NCBI GenBank assembly: GCA_019359035.1
Contig: JAHHIC010000036.1
Span: forward strand, 141,294 to 205,293
DNA length: 64,000 nucleotides
Direction: 5' to 3'
From: Scytonematopsis contorta HA4267-MV1
Lineage (GTDB): Bacteria; Cyanobacteriota; Cyanobacteriia; Cyanobacteriales; Nostocaceae
The notes under the pieces are model-generated. The model had not been told where the DNA came from. It was given only the letters and a program-made list of their open reading frames with translations, and searched no databases. A program made the position numbers and the translations under genes. The first letter of the stretch is position 1. Each line of letters opens with the position of its first letter. Of the stretch, positions 9,443 through 19,342 are shown in pieces.

Positions 9443-10342
9443 ATGGTATTAGATTTCCCCCTGTTACCCTTAGCATTCCAATTCACCTCCCCCGGGCCGA
9501 TTTTTTTCCATCTGGGACCATTAACTGTTCGCTGGTATGGTTTGTTGATAGCCAGTGCTGTTTTAATTGGTGTTACCCTTTCACAATATTTGGCAACGCG
9601 ACGTAACGTTAATCCCGATTTAATAAGCGATTTAGCAATTTGGCTAGTGATTGGTGCAATCCCAGCCGCAAGAATATATTACGTTTTATTTCAATGGTCG
9701 GAGTATGCGAAACATCCAGAGCGAATAATTGCTATATGGCAAGGAGGTATAGCAATTCATGGGGCAATTATTGGTGGTGTTTTAGCTGCTTTAATTTTTA
9801 GCAAGCTGAAAAAAATATCTTTTTGGCAACTAGCGGATTTAATAACACCTTCCCTAATTTTGGGACAAGCGATAGGACGTTGGGGTAATTTCTTTAATTC
9901 CGAGGCTTTTGGAGCTCCCACCAATTTACCTTGGAAGTTATATATTCCCGAATTCGTCGTCGAAAACGGAGTTAAAATACCCAAACGCCCTCTGGGATAT
10001 GAAAATTTTGAGTATTTCCATCCCACTTTTCTTTACGAATCTGTTTGGAATTTAATGGTATTTGCCTTGCTGATGTTTTTATTCTTTCGCAGTTTGCAAG
10101 GTAAGCCTCGTTTGAAGCTAGGAACAATATTTTTAGCTTATTGGCCAGCTTACAGTTTAGGTCGCTTGTGGATAGAAGGGTTACGCACCGACAGTTTAAT
10201 GCTGGGTCCACTGCGAATCGCACAAATTGTAAGTTTACTAGGAATATTTTTAGGATTAGGAGCTTTAGCCTGGGTTTACATCGCTAAACGTCCTTTACCG
10301 GATGTTATTTCCACCCCAAACGGTGATGAAGTTAAAAGCTGA
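9443..10342 (+). CDS. lgt: Prolipoprotein diacylglyceryl transferase
   Basis: Inner-membrane enzyme that adds diacylglycerol from phosphatidylglycerol to the lipobox cysteine of prolipoproteins, the first step of lipoprotein maturation. The 299-residue protein is strongly hydrophobic with about seven membrane segments. Signature stretches are [15 protein letters not shown] near residue 29, the Lgt signature [18 protein letters not shown] near 150, [11 protein letters not shown] near 197 and [17 protein letters not shown] near 240. Start ATG at 9443. No terminator was found on the plus strand; a repeat tract follows. Confidence 0.97.
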   Translation: MVLDFPLLPLAFQFTSPGPIFFHLGPLTVRWYGLLIASAVLIGVTLSQYLATRRNVNPDLISDLAIWLVIGAIPAARIYYVLFQWSEYAKHPERIIAIWQGGIAIHGAIIGGVLAALIFSKLKKISFWQLADLITPSLILGQAIGRWGNFFNSEAFGAPTNLPWKLYIPEFVVENGVKIPKRPLGYENFEYFHPTFLYESVWNLMVFALLMFLFFRSLQGKPRLKLGTIFLAYWPAYSLGRLWIEGLRTDSLMLGPLRIAQIVSLLGIFLGLGALAWVYIAKRPLPDVISTPNGDEVKS

Positions 10343-10470
10343 TTGGTGATTGGTAATTGGTAATTGGTAATCGGTAATTGGTAATTGGTAATTGGTAATT
10401 GGTAATTGCTGACTATATATTATTCTCTATTCCCTATTCCCTATTCTCCATTCCCCATTCCCCATTCCCC
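10343..10470. repeat. GGTAATT tandem tract and CCCCATTC units
   Basis: About ten seven-base GGTAATT units (10345-10408) followed by ATTCCCCATTCCCC units (10420-10470), downstream of lgt. Together with the RNA element next to it this fills the 297-base gap before cobM. Confidence 0.85.
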
Positions 10471-10505
10471 AAAAATAAAAAATGCCCCAGAGGTGTCTCT
10501 AGGGC
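10471..10505 (-). terminator. Intrinsic terminator, minus strand
   Basis: Nine-base-pair stem (one G-T pair), loop ACAC and a T-rich tail read on the minus strand. On the plus strand the same hairpin lacks a T-run. Confidence 0.7.
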
Positions 10506-10556
10506 TTAACCAGGGTGCATCTACCACTCCACTCTACTAGCCCTAGGGTCACAATC
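10471..10556 (-). ncRNA. Candidate small RNA, minus strand, with intrinsic terminator
   Basis: On the minus strand GCCCTAGAG (10505-10497) pairs with CTCTGGGGC (10492-10484) round a four-base loop, followed by ATTTTTTATTTTT. Upstream, CTAGGGCT (10546-10539) can pair with AGCCCTAG (10506-10499), competing with the terminator stem. No minus-strand gene lies downstream for 1.3 kb, so a stand-alone RNA is more likely than an attenuator. A 5' end near 10556 is a guess: only a weak -10 (TATCTT, 10566-10561) is visible. Family not recognised. Confidence 0.5.
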
Positions 10557-10639
10557 CGGAAAGATACTGAGGAAATGCCAAAAGTTTTTTTGTGAATTAG
10601 ATTTTGCGTTGAGCTTATACGTAAATATACTAAAAACAT

Positions 10640-11455
10640 ATGTCCAATTCGAGTAATTTATTTTCTTTAAAAACAGCAGTTTATATTGTTGGGGCTGGAC
10701 CCGGAGACCCTGATTTACTTACAGTTAAAGCGCATAACTTACTAAAAATTGCCGATGTGATTTTATTTGCCGATTCTTTAATTCCAGAGGAAATGCTGCA
10801 GCTTTGTCGAACTGATGCAGAAATTATCCCTACTGCTGATAAAACTTTAGAAGAGATAATGCCTTTAATGATAAAGAGGGTACAGCAAAAAAAATTAGTT
10901 GTGCGTTTGCATTCTGGTGACCCCAGTCTCTATAGTGCTATCCATGAACAGATGCAAATTTTAGCTGATGCAAAAATTCCCTTTGAAGTTATACCAGGTA
11001 TTAGTGCTTTTCAAGTTGCTGCTGCGAAACTGAAAGTTGAACTCACTGTCCCTGGTTTAGTTCAAACAATTATTTTGACTCGTATTTCTGGACGTACAGG
11101 TGTTCCTCAAAGTGAAGAGCTTGCTTCTTTAGCAAAGCATCAAGCTAGTCTTTGTCTATATCTGAGTGCTCGTCATGTGGAAGCTGCTCAAAACCAATTA
11201 CTGCAACATTACCGGAACGATACCCCTGTGGCTATTTGTTATCGTCTCGGTTGGCAAGATGAAAAGATTTGTGTTGTAAGCCTTGACAAAATGGCAGATA
11301 CTACTATTGAAGAAAATCTCTTTCGCACCACCTTGTATGTCATCAGTCCTGCACTTAGAAAACATACAGGAGAACATAAAGGAGAAATTGGAGAAGAAAC
11401 TATAGGACGCTCGCGTTTATATCACCCAGAACACAATCATATATTTCGAGGGTGA
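10640..11455 (+). CDS. cobM: Precorrin-4 / cobalt-precorrin-4 C11-methyltransferase
   Basis: SAM-dependent methyltransferase that methylates C-11 of the corrin ring in cobalamin synthesis. The 271-residue product has the corrin/porphyrin methylase signatures: VYIVGAGPGDPDLLTVKA near the start, VVRLHSGDPSLYSAI near 90 (the glycine-rich SAM loop), and EVIPGISAFQVAAAKL. The CobM/CbiF hallmark LTRISGRTGVP follows. The stop is 30 bases before the start chosen for the MIF-like gene, so the two are probably one transcript ended at 11925-11952. The leader lacks a recognisable B12-box, so no cobalamin riboswitch is claimed. Confidence 0.93.
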   Translation: MSNSSNLFSLKTAVYIVGAGPGDPDLLTVKAHNLLKIADVILFADSLIPEEMLQLCRTDAEIIPTADKTLEEIMPLMIKRVQQKKLVVRLHSGDPSLYSAIHEQMQILADAKIPFEVIPGISAFQVAAAKLKVELTVPGLVQTIILTRISGRTGVPQSEELASLAKHQASLCLYLSARHVEAAQNQLLQHYRNDTPVAICYRLGWQDEKICVVSLDKMADTTIEENLFRTTLYVISPALRKHTGEHKGEIGEETIGRSRLYHPEHNHIFRG

Positions 11456-11484
11456 CCACCTTACATAAAAAACTTAGAACTTCT

Positions 11485-11838
11485 ATGCCCTTAATCAAAG
11501 TACAAACAAGCATTCCAGCACCTTCTCAATCATCCGTGGAAACAATGCTGAAAACTTTATCAGCAAAGCTAGCAAAACATACAAGTAAACCCGAATCCTA
11601 CGTGATGACCGTATTTGAAGGGGGAGTTTCTATGACATTTGCGGGTAATACCGAGCCAGTTTGCTACATAGAAATTAAAAGTGTTGGTAGTATGAAGCCA
11701 GAGCAAACTCAAGCAATGAGTCAAGATTTCTGTCAAGAAATAAATCAAGCTTTAGGAGTACCTAAAAACCGCGTCTACATAGAATTTGCTGACGCTAAAG
11801 GATATATGTGGGGTTACAACAGTAGTACATTTGGTTAA
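11485..11838 (+). CDS. MIF/phenylpyruvate tautomerase-family protein
   Basis: Member of the macrophage migration inhibitory factor and 4-oxalocrotonate tautomerase superfamily; the cyanobacterial role is not known. The start is set at the ATG at 11485 rather than the GTG at 11452, because the family keeps Pro next to the initiator Met as catalytic base, and the sequence MPLIKVQTS follows this ATG exactly. Length is then 117 residues, normal for MIF. Further family features are ESYVMTVFEGG and the C-terminal NRVYIEFADAKGYMWGYNSSTFG. It follows cobM closely; no link to cobalamin is known. Confidence 0.88.
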   Translation: MPLIKVQTSIPAPSQSSVETMLKTLSAKLAKHTSKPESYVMTVFEGGVSMTFAGNTEPVCYIEIKSVGSMKPEQTQAMSQDFCQEINQALGVPKNRVYIEFADAKGYMWGYNSSTFG

Positions 11839-11924
11839 TAAGAAAAGTATAAGCATTTTTTAATTCCTAAGTAATGCTACTTGATTTGCTAAAAAAGTAA
11901 ATCATTTCAATATTATTTTCTATA

Positions 11925-11952
11925 AAGTCCACTTAGTGTGGGCTTATTTTTT
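11925..11952 (+). terminator. Intrinsic terminator after cobM and the MIF-like gene
   Basis: AAGTCCAC (11925-11932) pairs with GTGGGCTT (11938-11945), one G-T pair, loop of five, then ATTTTTTG. Fits the end of the cobM transcript. Confidence 0.8.
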
Positions 11953-12112
11953 GACACGAGTTAAATCATAATTATACGCAGCAATGTTCGTTTCAATACC
12001 AAGATGGGTAATCTGAAATTAAGGAAAAGGTTTTCTTCCTTCTTCCTTGTTCCTTATTCCCTTTTCCTTCAGCATTTGAGTTCAAATTCATAAATGCATC
12101 TGGTAGCACGGC

Positions 12113-14143
12113 ATGAAACAAGCCAAATGGAATTTACTCCAATTAGGACAAGACAAAAAATCTTTATTACTACCTGAGCTGTTGCAATGCTTGGTAATGA
12201 TAATTGTAATAGCAGTACTTTATTTTATAGGGGCAAAAGTAGGTATGTCTCTGGCTCCTGCAAATTCTTTAAGTAAAATTACACCAGTTTGGCCTCCTGC
12301 ACCCTTCGCTTTAGCAACCCTTCTCTCCTTGGGATATAAAGCCGTCGGAGGTATTTTTTTGGGTGAATTATTGGTAAATATTTCCCACTTGTTAAACGTG
12401 ACTGATAGTATTATCACTACTTTGTGGGTATCAATAATTAAAGGATTTACATCTACCGCATCACTTTTGTTAGCAGCATTTTTAATTAGACGTTTAACAG
12501 GAAGCAGTTTTCCTTTCCATAGCGCCCAACATGTATTTAAATTTGTACTAATAGTAATAACTTGTCCAATTCTCAGCGCTACTTTTGGGTTGATATGTAT
12601 TTGTTTAGGAGGTGTTAGTGAATGGGAAAACTTTAGCACACAATGGTTAACTTTTTGGTTAGGTGATGGAATTAGTCTAGCTATTTTTACGCCAATACTG
12701 CTTATTTGGCAGCCAGCGCGCTATTTCCGTATACCAAAAAAGCAATTTGCAGAAGCGATGTTGTTGCTACTTACCCTATGGGGTATTGGAGAAATAGCTT
12801 TCGGAATGGGATACCCTATCGAATATTTACTACTACCCGTATTAGTTTGGGCTGCATTTCGCTTTCAAGAAGTTGGTGCAATTACCGCAAGTTTTATGGT
12901 AGCTGTAGATGCTTTGTTAGCGACAATTCGTGGGGAAGGTAGTTTTGTAAGAGCTTCCCTCACCGATTCTCTACTATTGCTACAAACTTTTATGGCTGTG
13001 GTCACCATTACAACTTTAGTGTTAGCAGCAGTTTTATCAGAAGTAAGGCGTTCTCAACAAGAATTATTTATTATTAATGAAGAATTGGAAAGTCGAGTAG
13101 AAGAACGTACAGCTGCTTTACAAGAATCTAATGATAATTTCCTGATTGAAATTGTCGAACGCAAGCAGATAGAAATAGCATTACGGTTATCAGAAGCAGA
13201 AAAAACACAATTAATAGTATCTCTGGAAGAAAAAGCCGCAACTTTAGCAAGCATTGTGCAACAGCTAAAAAGTACTCAATCTCAACTGATTCAAACGGAA
13301 AAAATGTCTAGCTTGGGTCAATTAGTTGCAGGTGTAGCTCACGAAATCAATAACCCAGTTAATTTTATTTATGCTAATCTTCAACATGTTAGTGAATATA
13401 CTCAGCATTTACTATGTATAATTCAGGCTTATCAACAAACTTATCCAGAATCACAGCCGCAAATTAAACAACTAGCGAAAAAAATTGACCTAGAGTTTAT
13501 TATTGAGGACTTACCAAAAATAGTATCCTCAATGGAAGTTGGTACCGAACGCATCCAGGAAATTGTTTTATCTTTAAGAAATTTTTCACGTATTGATGAA
13601 GTTCAAAAGAAATTTGTTAACCTTCATGAAGGTATTGAAAGCACGCTGTTGATTTTGCAACATCGCCTCAAACCACGAAAAAATAAACCTGAAATTAAAA
13701 TTATTAGAGAGTATACTAATTTACCATCAGTTGAATGTAATCCAGGACAAATCAACCAGGTATTAATGAATTTACTATGCAATGCCATTGATGCAATTGA
13801 AGAGTCAGGATTGATAGATAATAAAAACAATAAAACTACTGGCAACCCTCATATTACTATACGCACTAAAGTTACAAACAATAGCACAAATAACGAAATA
13901 AATGATTATTGGGCGATAATAAGTATTGCAGATAGCGCACAAGGTATGACAGAGGAAGTGAGAGCTAGATTATTTGACCCATTTTTTACAACAAAACCCG
14001 TAGGAAAAGGCACTGGTTTGGGTTTGTCCATATGTTACCAAATTGTGGTAGATAAACATGGGGGTAAATTATCTTGTATTTCATCACCAGGGGAAGGAGC
14101 AGAGTTCATAATAGAAATTCCCGTTAAAGCAAAGAGATTATAG
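12113..14143 (+). CDS. MASE1-domain sensor histidine kinase
   Basis: Membrane sensor kinase of 676 residues. Residues about 20-310 form a multi-span MASE1 sensor region (for example [28 protein letters not shown], hydrophobic stretches to TLVLAAVLS). A coiled coil follows ([16 protein letters not shown]). The phosphoacceptor is His410 in [13 protein letters not shown]. The ATPase domain has the N-box [13 protein letters not shown], a G1 box IADSAQGM in which the usual first Gly of DxG is Ala, the F-box [15 protein letters not shown] and [11 protein letters not shown]. No response regulator is adjacent, so it is an orphan kinase. Ligand unknown. Confidence 0.88.
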   Translation: MKQAKWNLLQLGQDKKSLLLPELLQCLVMIIVIAVLYFIGAKVGMSLAPANSLSKITPVWPPAPFALATLLSLGYKAVGGIFLGELLVNISHLLNVTDSIITTLWVSIIKGFTSTASLLLAAFLIRRLTGSSFPFHSAQHVFKFVLIVITCPILSATFGLICICLGGVSEWENFSTQWLTFWLGDGISLAIFTPILLIWQPARYFRIPKKQFAEAMLLLLTLWGIGEIAFGMGYPIEYLLLPVLVWAAFRFQEVGAITASFMVAVDALLATIRGEGSFVRASLTDSLLLLQTFMAVVTITTLVLAAVLSEVRRSQQELFIINEELESRVEERTAALQESNDNFLIEIVERKQIEIALRLSEAEKTQLIVSLEEKAATLASIVQQLKSTQSQLIQTEKMSSLGQLVAGVAHEINNPVNFIYANLQHVSEYTQHLLCIIQAYQQTYPESQPQIKQLAKKIDLEFIIEDLPKIVSSMEVGTERIQEIVLSLRNFSRIDEVQKKFVNLHEGIESTLLILQHRLKPRKNKPEIKIIREYTNLPSVECNPGQINQVLMNLLCNAIDAIEESGLIDNKNNKTTGNPHITIRTKVTNNSTNNEINDYWAIISIADSAQGMTEEVRARLFDPFFTTKPVGKGTGLGLSICYQIVVDKHGGKLSCISSPGEGAEFIIEIPVKAKRL

Positions 14144-14189
14144 CAATTCGCAATTCGCAATTCCCAATTCCCAATTCCCAATTAGCATT

Positions 14190-15308
14190 ATGTCCATCAA
14201 ATTATCAGAATCACCCACAACCACCCAACCTTTATTAGGAGCAACTTTAGAAGAGCTAACCGCTTGGGTTGTTTCCAAAGGACAACCCGCATTTCGTGGA
14301 AAGCAATTACACGACTGGATTTATAACAAAGGAGTCCGTTCGCTTGCGGATATTACTGCTTTTTCTAAACAATGGCGTGCAGAAATTGCAGATACTCCTA
14401 TTGGACGTTCAACTTTACACTATAATTCCGAAGCTCCCGACGGAACAGTAAAATATCTTTTGCGATTATCTGATGGTGAAATTGTAGAGACCGTCGGTAT
14501 CCCCACCTTTAAAAGAGGGGGAAAATCTTCTCGCAAATACGCACGCAATCCTTCTTCTAATTCCTCTCCCAATTCATTAGAGAGATTAACTGTCTGCGTC
14601 TCAACTCAAGTCGGTTGTCCAATGGCTTGTGACTTTTGTGCTACTGGGAAAGGAGAATACAAGCGTAATTTGAGTCGCAGTGAAATTATTGACCAGGTAT
14701 TAACTGTACAAGAAGATTTTGGAGAGCGGGTAAGTAACATTGTATTTATGGGTATGGGAGAACCATTGTTAAATACTAAAAATGTATTGGATGCAATCAG
14801 AGCGTTAAATCAAGACGTAGGTATTGGACAGCGAAATATTACGGTTTCTACTGTTGGGATACGTTCACGCATTCGCGAGTTTGCCCAACACCATTTACAA
14901 GTTACCCTTGCTGTCAGTCTTCACGCTCCTAACCAAGCGTTACGGGAAAAACTTGTTCCCACCGCTCGTAGTTACCCCATTGAAGACCTAATCACAGAAT
15001 GTCGCGAATATGTGGAAATCACTGGGCGACGCTTGTCTTTTGAATACATTTTACTTGCTGGTGTTAATGACCTTCCAGAACATGCTAGGGAATTAGCTAA
15101 GCTCATACGGGGATTTCAATGTCATGTAAATTTAATACCTTATAACCCCATTACCGAAGTTGATTATAAGCGTCCTCAACGGCAAAGTATTGAAACTTTT
15201 GTAGATATCCTTAAAGAAAAAAACGTGGCTGTGAGTGTTCGCTATTCCCGTGGTTTGGAAGCAGACGCAGCCTGTGGACAATTGAGAGTTGCAAACAGTA
15301 ACAATTAG
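14190..15308 (+). CDS. rlmN: Dual-specificity rRNA/tRNA adenine-C2 methyltransferase RlmN
   Basis: Radical-SAM enzyme that methylates C2 of A2503 in 23S rRNA and A37 of some tRNAs. The 4Fe-4S motif CPMACDFC is at about residue 150, followed by [21 protein letters not shown] and [17 protein letters not shown] are family blocks, and the C-terminal Cys of AACGQL serves as the methyl-carrying cysteine. Compared with the family, about 23 extra residues ([14 protein letters not shown] and [12 protein letters not shown]) lie between ETVGIPT and RLTVCVSTQ. The start ATG at 14190 follows a short CCCAATT repeat tract (14157-14182). Confidence 0.96.
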   Translation: MSIKLSESPTTTQPLLGATLEELTAWVVSKGQPAFRGKQLHDWIYNKGVRSLADITAFSKQWRAEIADTPIGRSTLHYNSEAPDGTVKYLLRLSDGEIVETVGIPTFKRGGKSSRKYARNPSSNSSPNSLERLTVCVSTQVGCPMACDFCATGKGEYKRNLSRSEIIDQVLTVQEDFGERVSNIVFMGMGEPLLNTKNVLDAIRALNQDVGIGQRNITVSTVGIRSRIREFAQHHLQVTLAVSLHAPNQALREKLVPTARSYPIEDLITECREYVEITGRRLSFEYILLAGVNDLPEHARELAKLIRGFQCHVNLIPYNPITEVDYKRPQRQSIETFVDILKEKNVAVSVRYSRGLEADAACGQLRVANSNN

Positions 15309-15324
15309 TACTTTATGCTTTGGG

Positions 15325-15393
15325 TGGGCTGGAATATATTTTGGGTCAGTTCAAATATATTTTGGGCGGGCAGGGATGCCCACCCCACAATAC
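15325..15393. repeat. GGGTGGGC / GCCCACCCC repeat
   Basis: GTGGGCTGGAATATATTTTG then GGCGGGCAGG and GATGCCCACCCCACA, related to 4838-4902 and 23038-23180. Confidence 0.55.
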
Positions 15394-15399
15394 ATTTAT

Positions 15400-15585
15400 T
15401 TATTTTCTTAAATGAATTCCTGGAGCGTAAGCTTCGATAACTCTACCCGTACGGGTACAACTTATCATTAAGTAATCACACACAGGACATTGCGTTCTGG
15501 TCACTTGAGACTCAGCAATAAAGTGTCTTTCACCTTCGCTACCGCAGTTTGGGCAGCGAATTTTTTGGAATTTAAGCATTTTCAA
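15400..15585 (-). CDS. Small zinc-ribbon protein
   Basis: A 61-residue protein with two CxxC pairs: RCPNCGSEGERHFI near residues 10-14 and QCPVCDYLMISC near 33-36, which would bind one zinc. Cyanobacterial copies are sometimes labelled replication restart helicase PriA by database transfer, but this is far too short to be a helicase and only resembles a zinc-ribbon. Conservation of the fold and the basic C-terminus suggests nucleic-acid or protein binding; no function is assigned. It is monocistronic, convergent with rlmN. Confidence 0.75.
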   Translation of the reverse strand: MKMLKFQKIRCPNCGSEGERHFIAESQVTRTQCPVCDYLMISCTRTGRVIEAYAPGIHLRK

Positions 15586-16388
15586 AAGTCCTTATTATTA
15601 TTTTCTTATCAATTGGTTGATAAGTTCAGCATTAGTAAAACAACGGAAATAAATTAACTGTTTAAATTTCAGTGTATTCCAGTAGATACTCTTTTTGAAC
15701 TTAACTACTGTCAGTATATTTGACAGTATATTTACAATCGTTTGTATTAATAGTTTGTCACATATTTTCAATTAGTGACTCATCTTTACAAAAGTATCGC
15801 GAACATACAGATTATGTAAACCATGCTAGAAAACTAGTCTTTTATAAGTTTCTCAATTATAAAAGTTACAGTTTAAATAATTTAAGTAGCAACAATATTT
15901 TGTTACACCTCCATACAAACTGACTTTTGTCAAGATTTACTCTCTTATCGTTATTATCTTACTATGAGTTGTCAGTGGGTATCCTGCTGTGGATATAAAA
16001 TTAAGGATTTTACGTCACTTCTATTTGCGTTATCGATGATCCCTGTTACTGATTTACTGAGATATATGACTTTATAGTGAAAGTGCTTGTTTGGGATATG
16101 AGCTTGTAAATACTGCTTCTACCGTATCCAGCGAGTTTACATAAGCCCTAAAATCCTTATTTCCATTTGCAGCATCACTTGATATCGGAAATAAACTCTG
16201 AAAAAATAAATTTAATAAAAAATTCCAATTTTTTGAACAAACTGCCTGCTAATGTAGTTTATAGGTAATGGGTAATGGGTAATGGGTAATAGATAATTGT
16301 TTGTACCAGTTATCTATTACCCATAATTTTTTAATTCCCAACAATCCCCCTAATCACCCTCATCTCCCCACTCCCCACTCCCAACTCC
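15586..16388. other. 803-base intergenic region, zinc-ribbon gene to uvrC
   Basis: AT-rich. Contains the promoter side of the zinc-ribbon gene, a GGTAATG tandem tract at 16264-16290 with an inverted partner (TTATCTATTACCCA, 16307-16322), and CTCCCCACTCCC units at 16361-16388 running up to the uvrC stop. A 67-codon open frame at 15720-15923 has no protein-like features. Nothing else recognised. Confidence 0.5.
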
Positions 16389-18329
16389 CTAATTGGGATG
16401 AAAGTAATCGTAAATTTCTTGAGCTAAACGAGGCCCAATTCCTGGAACTTCAGCCAACTGTTGTGGTGATGCTTGCCTGATATAATCGACAGAGCGAAAA
16501 TGACCCAAAAGTTGTTTCTGACGATGATGTCCCAAACCAGGAACTTCATCCAGACGAGAACGCCTCATTTTGTTAGTGCGTTGATTTTGATGAAAAGTCA
16601 CAGCAAAGCGGTGTGCTTCATCTCGTAATCTTCTTAAAAGTTGTACTCCTGGTTGTTCTGCTTCCGTTTCTAAAGGTTGTGACTCACCAGGGAGAAAAAT
16701 TTCTTCTCGCTTTTTTGCCAAACTCACAACACGCAAGTCTTCTAACAAATTCATGTCTTGCAAAACGCTGATAACAGAAGATAGCTGACCTTTTCCACCA
16801 TCTATCATCACTAAATCAGGCCAATCAGGATTTCCCATCCGTTGCAATTGTGGGTCTTCGATATACTTGCGAAAACGTCTCCCAATCACTTCCGCTAAAG
16901 AAGCAAAGTCATCTGAGTGACCGATTGTCACAGTCGGATTTTTAATCTTATAGTGACGATAATGTTGTTTTGCTGGCATCCCATCGATAAACACAACTTG
17001 TGATGCTACAGCGTTGGAACCCTGTATATGGGAAATATCGTAACCTTCGATACGATGGGGTAGCTCCGGTAAATCTAGAATAGCAGCCAAATCTTCTACC
17101 GCTTGGGAATTGCGATCGCTTAATTTTTGTAAGCGTTGTAATTCGTATTGAGCGTTCCTTTCCACCATCTCGATTAACTCAGCTTTCATTTGACGCTGGG
17201 GGGAAACAATAGTAACTTTCCTTCCTTTACGCTGCGTTAAAACATCCGCTAAAATTTCCCCATCAACTAAATCGTGCTGAACTAAAATTTCTGTAGGAAT
17301 TTCCACATCCTCCGCAGTTTGGTAATGCTCCTCCAATACCCGTTGCAAAACAGCACCCTCGAAGTGGGTAGTGGGGAGTGGGGAGTGGGGACTGGGGGAG
17401 AGAGGGGGAGGGGGGGAAGATGGAGGACGAGGGACTTCTGCAACAAATGCTAAACGTCCCACTAACTGACCTGCACGAATCTGGAATAATTGAACACAAG
17501 CATGTTGTGCATCCATTGCCAAAGCGATGGCATCCCGCGATACAGTATCATTAGGTAAGGAAACTTTCTCACCAGAACTAAGGGATTTTAAACCTGCTAT
17601 TTGGTCGCGAATACGTGCAGCAGATTCAAAATTTAGGTCGGATGACTGTTTGTGCATTTGTTCTGTCAGAATATCAATTAGTTCGGCAGTTCGACCTTGA
17701 AATACCATCGCTACTTTTTGCACAGTTTTGCGGTATTCTTCCGGAGAAACCAACGACTGACAAACACCGGGACAACGTCCTAAATCATAATTCAAACAGG
17801 GACGGTCTTTAAAAAGAGGTTGTGGCCGCTGTCTGAGAGGAAAAATACGCTTACAAAGTCGTAAAATTTCCCGCAATAAGCGAGAGTCGGTATAAGGACC
17901 ATAAAACTTATCTTTTTCTTTACCTAAAAAGCGCTTACGAGTGATAAAGAAACGAGGATAATCTTCCGACCAAGTAATACAGACGTAGGGATATTTTTTA
18001 TCATCTTTCAGCAGCACATTAAAATATGGTTGATGCTGCTTAATTAAATTAGCTTCTAACGCTAAAGCTTCTGCTTCAGTATCAGTAACAATAAACTCAA
18101 TTTCTACCACAAGTCTGACCATTGTGGCAATACGTTCGCTGAGCCGCTGAGAATCACGAAAATAAGAACGAACACGGGAACGTAATTTACGAGACTTCCC
18201 AATATAAATGATGCGCTCGTTTGCATCCTTCATAAAATAAACACCAGGTTCCGCAGGAATCTCTTTGAGGCGGTTTTCTAGGCGTTCTAGCTCTTTAAGC
18301 AGTGGTAATGGAAATTCTGATGTTGTCAC
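16389..18329 (-). CDS. uvrC: UvrABC excinuclease subunit C
   Basis: Makes the 3' and 5' incisions in nucleotide excision repair after UvrA/UvrB damage recognition. In 646 residues: GIY-YIG nuclease domain ([19 protein letters not shown], residues 28-46), the CxxxC-type [13 protein letters not shown] near 178, a UVR domain ([17 protein letters not shown] near 233), the RNase H-like endonuclease domain ([11 protein letters not shown] and [10 protein letters not shown]) and two C-terminal helix-hairpin-helix motifs ([25 protein letters not shown]). A proline/serine-rich segment, residues 300-324, is encoded by intergenic-type GGGGAGT repeats between the UVR and RNase H-like domains. The frame is intact. 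Confidence 0.97.
   Translation of the reverse strand: MTTSEFPLPLLKELERLENRLKEIPAEPGVYFMKDANERIIYIGKSRKLRSRVRSYFRDSQRLSERIATMVRLVVEIEFIVTDTEAEALALEANLIKQHQPYFNVLLKDDKKYPYVCITWSEDYPRFFITRKRFLGKEKDKFYGPYTDSRLLREILRLCKRIFPLRQRPQPLFKDRPCLNYDLGRCPGVCQSLVSPEEYRKTVQKVAMVFQGRTAELIDILTEQMHKQSSDLNFESAARIRDQIAGLKSLSSGEKVSLPNDTVSRDAIALAMDAQHACVQLFQIRAGQLVGRLAFVAEVPRPPSSPPPPLSPSPHSPLPTTHFEGAVLQRVLEEHYQTAEDVEIPTEILVQHDLVDGEILADVLTQRKGRKVTIVSPQRQMKAELIEMVERNAQYELQRLQKLSDRNSQAVEDLAAILDLPELPHRIEGYDISHIQGSNAVASQVVFIDGMPAKQHYRHYKIKNPTVTIGHSDDFASLAEVIGRRFRKYIEDPQLQRMGNPDWPDLVMIDGGKGQLSSVISVLQDMNLLEDLRVVSLAKKREEIFLPGESQPLETEAEQPGVQLLRRLRDEAHRFAVTFHQNQRTNKMRRSRLDEVPGLGHHRQKQLLGHFRSVDYIRQASPQQLAEVPGIGPRLAQEIYDYFHPN
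17359..17431. repeat. GGGGAGT repeats inside uvrC
   Basis: Plus-strand units GTGGGGAGTGGGGAGTGG followed by GGGGGAGAGAGGGGGAGG. Read on the minus strand they encode a [22 protein letters not shown] linker. Same class as the intergenic tracts at 16361, 31095 and 38154. Confidence 0.85.
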
Positions 18330-18696
18330 TAATTCAATGAGAATTTCTAAATCTACCTGAAGTAATTATAAACTATTTATGAATATTCTGTGTAGTTGCG
18401 CCTTTGCATCTAGGTGTTTAGCTAGTGGGAAAACCTACCTTATTATGGGTAATAACCATAAACATTTCTTCATGTTGCCATGTAAACTGCGCCAAAGTCT
18501 TCATAAAATTACTTCTATTTATAAAAATTTTTGCAATAATTCCAGTTCAACAGCCGCTATTAGCTTGCTTTCAGGCTGATTTTAACTTTAATCAGCGAAT
18601 CAACGGATTTCTAAACACCATTACTCTTGGCTAATATTGAAATTACATGAAAGCAGAGATTAAAAACAACCATATTAAAAACATAGGATACAAACC
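18330..18696. other. Divergent intergenic region uvrC / small gene
   Basis: Must carry promoters for uvrC (minus) and the 59-residue gene (plus). Two overlapping open frames here lack protein-like composition. No repeat, terminator or operator recognised. Confidence 0.4.
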
Positions 18697-18876
18697 ATGG
18701 ACGTACAAGAATTTGAATCCCAATACCGTGATGCAATGAGCGAAACCTTAGACGAATTACAAAGCGCGATGTTGATGCTAGCGCAAGTCCAACGTAAAAT
18801 ATCTGAAATAGGGAACTCTGTACAAAGCCTGAGTCAAAGCGTAGAAGACTTTATTCAAGTGCAAAAACCGGAATAA
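18697..18876 (+). CDS. Small conserved-looking helical protein, 59 residues
   Basis: Not identified. The ATG at 18697 opens a 59-codon frame with protein-like composition: MDVQEFESQYRDAMSETLDE, then LQSAMLMLAQVQRKISEIGN and VQSLSQSVEDFIQVQKPE. Heptad-like hydrophobic spacing (L, M, V, I) predicts one or two amphipathic helices, probably a coiled coil. I recall similar short cyanobacterial hypothetical proteins but cannot name a family. It is convergent with the response-regulator gene, with 37 bases between. Confidence 0.65.
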   Translation: MDVQEFESQYRDAMSETLDELQSAMLMLAQVQRKISEIGNSVQSLSQSVEDFIQVQKPE

Positions 18877-18913
18877 ATCCTATCCACCAAAAACCAAAAT
18901 CATTTCCAAGAAC

Positions 18914-19342
18914 TCATTTGCGACAATAACTTAATTCTTCCTCAATTCCTAAAACCATTTCGCTAAGATTTACCGGTTTGGTAAAGTAACGACGAGCGCC
19001 TAAATCAAAAGCGCGTTCTTTATCTGCTCTAAAAGCAAACGCAGAAACTACAATCACGGGTATATCTATATAATCACCTCGTTGCTTCTTCTCCAATAAT
19101 GTATATCCGTCAACATCTGGCAACTTTAAATCTAACAAAATTAACTCTGGTTGAAATTGCTCTATGATTATGAAGAAATCTGAACCTTCCGCGAGAGCTT
19201 TAACATTATACCCATAGCAATGTAAATAGTCGCTCATAAACATTCTGTTAACATCATGGTCTTCAATTAACAAAATTCGTTTACCTTCAGTGGATTTACA
19301 TTGCTCCTTGTAATTCACTAATTGTGCCGTCATCATTTGCAA
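18914..19342 (-). CDS. CheY-like single-domain response regulator
   Basis: A 142-residue receiver domain with no output domain. The phosphoacceptor is the Asp in LILLDLKLPDVDG, the acidic pair is IEDHD near the start, the conserved Ser/Thr position is in VIVVSAFAF, and the Lys is in YFTKPVNL. The first 17 residues precede the fold, so Met3 is another possible start. No histidine kinase is adjacent (an orphan kinase lies at 12113-14143). Such regulators act by protein-protein contact; the output here is unknown. Confidence 0.9.
   Translation of the reverse strand: MQMMTAQLVNYKEQCKSTEGKRILLIEDHDVNRMFMSDYLHCYGYNVKALAEGSDFFIIIEQFQPELILLDLKLPDVDGYTLLEKKQRGDYIDIPVIVVSAFAFRADKERAFDLGARRYFTKPVNLSEMVLGIEEELSYCRK

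Noticed and set aside
10480..10640. Cobalamin riboswitch in the cobM leader
   Set aside because: The position is right, but no B12-box-like sequence is seen, and the only good terminator is on the other strand.
15400..15585. PriA helicase
   Set aside because: Only 61 residues with two CxxC pairs; no helicase motif. Such labels arise by database transfer.
15720..15923. 67-codon frame in the long gap before uvrC
   Set aside because: Composition is that of random AT-rich DNA and no ribosome-binding site is seen.
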